From NCBI GenBank assembly GCA_937877765.1, contig CALGBN010000305.1, forward strand, positions 1-7,838: 7,838 nucleotides of DNA. The letters are read 5' to 3'. The notes under the pieces are model-generated. The model saw nothing but the letters and a program-made list of their open reading frames with translations, did no database searches and was not told the DNA's origin. The DNA is from Candidatus Bathyarchaeota archaeon. Lineage in GTDB: Archaea > Thermoproteota > Bathyarchaeia > TCS64. Within the stretch, counting starts at the first letter, position 1. Each line of letters starts with the position of its first letter. This document shows, one piece after another, positions 4,211 through 7,838 of the stretch. The position numbers and the translations under genes were made by a program.

Positions 4211-5935
4211 ATGAACAAACCAGATTTTGGGAAATACCCTACATACAATGAACTCGTGGAGACCATGAAACAACTCCACGCAGAGTACCCCAAATATACA
4301 AAGCTATACAGCATCGGAAAGACGCTACAGGAAAGAGATCTCTGGACAATGGAGGTTACAAACTTTGAGACAGGCCCCGGGGAGGAGAAACCCGGTATCT
4401 GGATCGATGGAAACACTCACAGCAGTGAGCCTACTGGTACAAATGTTTGTCTAAAGACCATCTGGTATCTTGTCTCTGAATATGGTAAGGATGAGACTGT
4501 AACTGAGATCATGGATAACAGGGTGATCTACGTTTTACCAAGGGTAAACCCAGATGGAGCCGAGATATTCCTGACACAGCCATATCACTATACAAGCGGA
4601 GGAATCCCCAACCCAGACTTCAAGGACGGAGAAGGACACTACGAGGAAGACGTCAACGGAAACGGTTACAGCGCCTTCATGCGCTGGGAGGATCCCAATG
4701 GAGATTATAAGAAATCCAGCAAGGACCCTAGACTGATGATTAAAAGATCACCAGAGGACACCGATGAGCATGGACCCTTCTACAAGGTTCTCCGTGAAGG
4801 ACGTTTCCTAAAATGGAAGCCCGGAAAAGAGATCACAATGGCTCCACGTATGTTCCTCGGTGGAAGCAACAGGAACTTCCCAGCATACTGGGCACCAGGA
4901 GGTTTACCTCTTGGAGGCTCAGGACCCTTCCCCTTGTGGGAAAGAGAACCCAGAGCGATAGCTGACTTCTGGGCGGATCACCCGAACCTCAGCGGTATGC
5001 ACACGTATCACACCAGCGGCGGCTTGATCCTGCGTGAGGCTAACGCGCACCCTGATAGCTGGTTCCAAGAAGTAGGATGCGAGGAGGACTTGGAAGTATA
5101 CAAGGTGCTGGGAGGTATCGGTGAGGAGCTAACAGAGTATCCATGCATCAGTATATTTGATGAGTTCACATTCGAGGATGACCGACCATTCAGACGTGGA
5201 TGCGCCACCAGCTTCTTCTACGAGCATCTGGGAGCCTTTGTTTTCAGCACGGAGCTATGGGACTGGCCTTGGATGATTGGCTTGAACCACTTCAGGGAAC
5301 GTGGAGGAGTTGATTTTGACTGGGCTAAGCTAACAGAGGAAGAGCAGCTTAATGAACTCAAATGGATTGACGAGAACTACCCAGAGGGATTCCTTGACTG
5401 GACGCCTTATGAGCATCCACAGCTTGGCTTGGTGGAGATCGGTGGCGTGGAGCGTAAGTATACTCGCCGGAATCCGCCGCCGGGTAAGTGGCTGGAGTAT
5501 GAGGTGGATAAGTGTATCATGTTTGGCATCAGGCACGCTGCTTTGCTTCCTTTGCTTCGGATTACCGAGGAAAGGGTTGAGAAGGTGGCTGATGGCGTCT
5601 ACAAGGTCTCGGCTCAGATTGCGAATACTGGGTTCATGTCTACTAACGTTACCAAGATGGCGGTAAAGATCAAGGTAGCCAAGCCTGTTTTGGCTGAGAT
5701 CAAGTTACCGGAAGGCGCGGAGTTGGTGACTGGGCATGAGAAGGTTGATCTTGGTCACTTGGAGGGCAGGAGTAGTAAGCTCTTGTTGCCACGTGTTATC
5801 GGTGCTGATGTTGTGGATAAGACCCGTAGCAGTGTCGAGTGGGTTATCAAGACTGGTTCTGTGCCTGTTGAGGTGGAGATTGAGGCTCGTTGCCCGAGGG
5901 CGGGGACAACCCGTAAGAAGGTAACACTTCAATAA
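4211..5935 (+). CDS. M14 family zinc carboxypeptidase
   Basis: A 574-residue metallopeptidase of family M14, which removes C-terminal residues or acts on related amide bonds. Zinc ligands are H70 and E73 in GNTHSSEPTG, with H264 in GMHTYHTSGG. Substrate-carboxylate residues are R111 (LPRVNPDG) and N220-R221 (GGSNRNFPAYW), and the general base is E348 in FSTELWDWPW. An insertion (about 120-210) with DVNGNG and DPRLMIKR is typical of this subfamily. Residues from about 480 to the end form a beta-rich domain (YKVSAQIANTGF onward) also usual here. There is no signal peptide, membrane segment or sorting signal, so it appears cytoplasmic unless exported in another way. The start at 4211 is fixed by AGGAGA 7 nt upstream. 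Codons in the first two thirds favour A/C endings and in the last third G/T endings. The archaeosortase follows after 22 nt, probably in one operon. Confidence 0.93.
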   Translation: MNKPDFGKYPTYNELVETMKQLHAEYPKYTKLYSIGKTLQERDLWTMEVTNFETGPGEEKPGIWIDGNTHSSEPTGTNVCLKTIWYLVSEYGKDETVTEIMDNRVIYVLPRVNPDGAEIFLTQPYHYTSGGIPNPDFKDGEGHYEEDVNGNGYSAFMRWEDPNGDYKKSSKDPRLMIKRSPEDTDEHGPFYKVLREGRFLKWKPGKEITMAPRMFLGGSNRNFPAYWAPGGLPLGGSGPFPLWEREPRAIADFWADHPNLSGMHTYHTSGGLILREANAHPDSWFQEVGCEEDLEVYKVLGGIGEELTEYPCISIFDEFTFEDDRPFRRGCATSFFYEHLGAFVFSTELWDWPWMIGLNHFRERGGVDFDWAKLTEEEQLNELKWIDENYPEGFLDWTPYEHPQLGLVEIGGVERKYTRRNPPPGKWLEYEVDKCIMFGIRHAALLPLLRITEERVEKVADGVYKVSAQIANTGFMSTNVTKMAVKIKVAKPVLAEIKLPEGAELVTGHEKVDLGHLEGRSSKLLLPRVIGADVVDKTRSSVEWVIKTGSVPVEVEIEARCPRAGTTRKKVTLQ

Positions 5936-5957
5936 TCACCACAATATCATATCAGGC

Positions 5958-6557
5958 ATGAGCGAGGAAATCACCGGACGGTATCTACTGTTTTACTTTG
6001 CTTGTTTGGTGGTTTTCTACGAGTTTTTCATGATTGTACCCAGTACTTGGATCGAGTTATTGACGGCTCAGATCAGTGCATGGGCGTTGAACACGCTGGG
6101 GCTCAGCTCAGAGTATGGACTCAGGGGCGTATGGGTCTGGCTGACGCTTACTGGTGGCGCACGTGATGTCGAGGTGTTTATCATCAGGGAGTGTACGGCG
6201 TTCCATGTTTGGGGGATTTTGATGGGTTTGATTCTGCCAATAAGGGGTGTGGAATGGCTTAGGAAGCTCAAGTCTGTTGCTTTTGGAGGCGGGTTGGTGT
6301 TCTTGATGAACATAACTCGTATCATGATTACGGTTTACCTCACAGGCTATGATGTGCCGCCTTTCAGCTGGTTTTTCACGAATCCTACGGTTGAGACTTA
6401 TCATTATCCTGTAAGCTTTGCGTACGGAGTAATTGGGATCGCTATTGTGATCTCGTTGATCAATAATTTCATCATGCCCGAGTTGGGGGATTTCCTAGTG
6501 GAGCTCCCAGACGCGGTGATAAGAGAAACAGGGAAACTGGTTAAGCGAGGTTCTTAG
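5958..6557 (+). CDS. Archaeosortase/exosortase family protein
   Basis: A 199-residue multi-pass membrane protein with the exosortase/archaeosortase catalytic triad: Cys79 in IIRECTAFHVW, Arg121 in LMNITRIMITVYL, and His149 in ETYHYPVSFAYG. Hydrophobic segments lie at about 9-28, 32-48, 84-98, 108-129 and 152-173, with a cytoplasmic-looking C-terminal tail. Characterised archaeosortase A cleaves a C-terminal tripartite signal (PGF-CTERM) of surface proteins and mediates their lipid attachment; the target signal of this variant is unknown. No substrate with such a tail lies in the window, including the upstream M14 peptidase. The ATG at 5958 follows the M14 stop by 22 nt without a strong Shine-Dalgarno or TATA box, which suggests cotranscription. 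Its last 17 bp overlap the end of the convergent MmgE/PrpD gene. The subfamily cannot be assigned by eye. Confidence 0.87.
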   Translation: MSEEITGRYLLFYFACLVVFYEFFMIVPSTWIELLTAQISAWALNTLGLSSEYGLRGVWVWLTLTGGARDVEVFIIRECTAFHVWGILMGLILPIRGVEWLRKLKSVAFGGGLVFLMNITRIMITVYLTGYDVPPFSWFFTNPTVETYHYPVSFAYGVIGIAIVISLINNFIMPELGDFLVELPDAVIRETGKLVKRGS

Positions 6558-7769
6558 AGAGCCCTTTTAGGGAACTCAAGGTCTCTAGTTTGTCTACGTG
6601 GCTCAGTATTGCCTCTACTTTGTTTTTGGGGAGGGTCATTGATGCGAATACCGTGAACTTTTCCTTGATGAACTCTGGGGGAATAGGTGGCTTGTCCTCC
6701 TCAAACAATTCATAGGTTTCACCGTCCTTAGTGGTTATCTCCATTCTTGTACCGATCTTTGTCGGGAATATGGCGTCTATACCCTCATCTGTGTAGACCT
6801 CAGCCTTCTTACCAAGCTCAACAACCCTTGGATCAGTATAGCACTCGAAAAACTCCTTCATGAAAACCTGATCCTCGACCAAGGCGATGGCTACGGCTAC
6901 CGCTGGATGATTCTGAGCGTGCAATGGTGTCTCGGCTACCTTGAGCTGGTTCTCTGCTGTAATATGATTGAGTCCGATCCTGATCTTGGCTACGTCCTCT
7001 GGTTTGATGCCGTGTTTTTTCTTGAGCTCCATGGTCATTCTGATGGGGGGACATAACTCGTGACAGCAAGCATATGGCTTGAACTTGCATTTCAGTAGCT
7101 TGTAATCCGTACCCAAGTCCTCTGTTAACCGTTCAGGATAGTATTCCTCTGAGTGAGTGTTCAATAACCCGTATTTTCCCTCAAAAACAGTAGCAGGACC
7201 AGTATAGCCCTCACGCGCAAGCAATGCAGCCAATAAACCGTTCATCGCGGCTTTACCAGCGTGAAGACGTTTACTCATATCCCCTGCGGTGAGCCACTCC
7301 TCTAAGCCCGCTGCTTGAATACCAGCTAATCCAAATGCGTTGATCATCTGCTCCACATTCAAACCAAGTACCTTACCCGCTGCAGCAACAGCACCAATAG
7401 TACCGATTACACCTGTTGCGTGGAAACCACGGTTTCTGAGCCCCGGATAAACGGCGCTATCAACTCTACAGCTGATCTCGTAGCCAGCTACAATAGCTGT
7501 GATTAACTCCTCTCCTGATACATTCTCAGCCTCCGCAGCTGCGAAGGCGGCGGGTATGATGCATGCTCCAGGGTGTGCCCAGCTTGGTCTTGCTCCGGAG
7601 TCGTCTGCGTCTATGCCATGAGCCATGGTGCCGTTTGCTAGGGCTGCGTTGATCATGGGGTATTTGTCGGGTTCTCCCATTACTGTGGATTCCGGTGTGC
7701 CTTTCATTTGGGTTACGAGTTTGATGACCATCTTGCTCCATGGCATCTCATATGCACCGAGAATATTAC
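6541..7769 (-). CDS. MmgE/PrpD family protein, 5' end missing
   Basis: A member of the MmgE/PrpD superfamily, which includes 2-methylcitrate dehydratase and cis-aconitate decarboxylase; many archaeal members have no known substrate. Hallmarks are AALANGTMAHGIDADD (34-49, counted from the Met at 7746), a following HPGACIIPAA, RGFHATGVIGTIGAVAAAG, SKRLHAGKAAMNGLLAALLA, and the later HPAVAVAIAL. The first internal Met (7746) is not the true start: the frame runs on upstream with NILGAYE, resembling the family's DtlGv segment, until the adapter junction at 7769. About 408 residues are present against a usual 440-470, so roughly 30-50 N-terminal residues are missing. No prpB, prpC or aconitase neighbour supports a methylcitrate-cycle role. 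It converges on the archaeosortase and overlaps it by 17 bp, which leaves no room for an intergenic terminator. Confidence 0.9.
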
Positions 7770-7838
7770 CTGTCTCTTATACACATCTCCGAGCCCACGA
7801 GACCTCTCTACATCTCGTATGCCGTCTTCTGCTTGAAA
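7770..7838 (-). other. Illumina Nextera i7/P7 adapter (artefact)
   Basis: This is the reverse complement of the left-end adapter: mosaic end CTGTCTCTTATACACATCT at 7770-7788, linker 7789-7803, the same index CTCTCTAC 7804-7811, P7 7812-7835, and three A bases. The trailing A bases are typical of reads that run past the end of a library molecule. It interrupts the MmgE/PrpD gene. Confidence 0.98.

Noticed and set aside
6108..6404. Antisense frames across the archaeosortase gene
   Set aside because: Low-complexity shadows of the plus-strand membrane protein, which has intact catalytic residues.
1..7838. Long terminal inverted repeat, as of a linear element or transposon
   Set aside because: The repeat is entirely Nextera/P7 adapter with an index.

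Overview
The insert (69-7769) looks like chromosomal DNA of an uncultured archaeon of moderate GC content. The case rests on gene families: a TackOD1-type zinc-ribbon regulator next to a V4R-like protein, an HVO_2753-like four-CxxC mini-protein, an archaeosortase and a stand-alone archaeal-size TrmO. It also rests on TATA-like boxes about 26 nt before probable starts, at least one of them apparently leaderless (3871). I cannot name a phylum. TACK or Asgard lineages fit TackOD1 best, but no ribosomal or other phylogenetic marker is present. No tRNA, rRNA, CRISPR array or insertion sequence was seen.

Both ends (1-68 and 7770-7838) are Illumina Nextera i7/P7 adapter in inverted orientation with the same index. 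They are library artefacts, so the contig boundaries are not biological and the last gene is cut by the adapter.

Layout: (1) 158-904, minus, a sugar-nucleotidyltransferase-like protein. (2) 975-1302, minus, a TIGR04076 protein whose frame is broken at a G7 run. (3) 1312-1451, a divergent promoter region with a palindromic TATA and a hairpin. (4) 1452-1856, plus, TrmO, whose conserved-looking C-terminal tail continues in frame after a TGA. (5) 3473 to 1950, minus, a two-gene unit of TackOD1 regulator then V4R-like protein, with stop and start codons abutting. (6) 3602-3763, a 53-residue zinc-ribbon gene that is easy to miss. (7) 3871-4158, a small DUF2834 membrane protein. (8) 4211-5935, a 574-residue M14 zinc carboxypeptidase. 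(9) 5958-6557, an archaeosortase-like membrane transpeptidase 22 nt downstream. (10) 7769 to 6541, minus, an MmgE/PrpD protein lacking its N-terminus and overlapping the archaeosortase tail to tail.

Functionally the window is mostly housekeeping and accessory. Two pairs suggest joint action: the TackOD1/V4R operon (probable ligand sensing and regulation) and the M14 peptidase/archaeosortase pair (probable protein processing or surface sorting). The two most unusual sequence signals are the TGA-CTAG inside the TrmO reading frame and the frame break in the neighbouring TIGR04076 gene. Either could be real recoding or decay, or an amplification or sequencing artefact. Gene-free stretches are all under 300 bases: 69-157 and 3764-3830 show only A/T-rich sequence, and 905-974 shows nothing definite.
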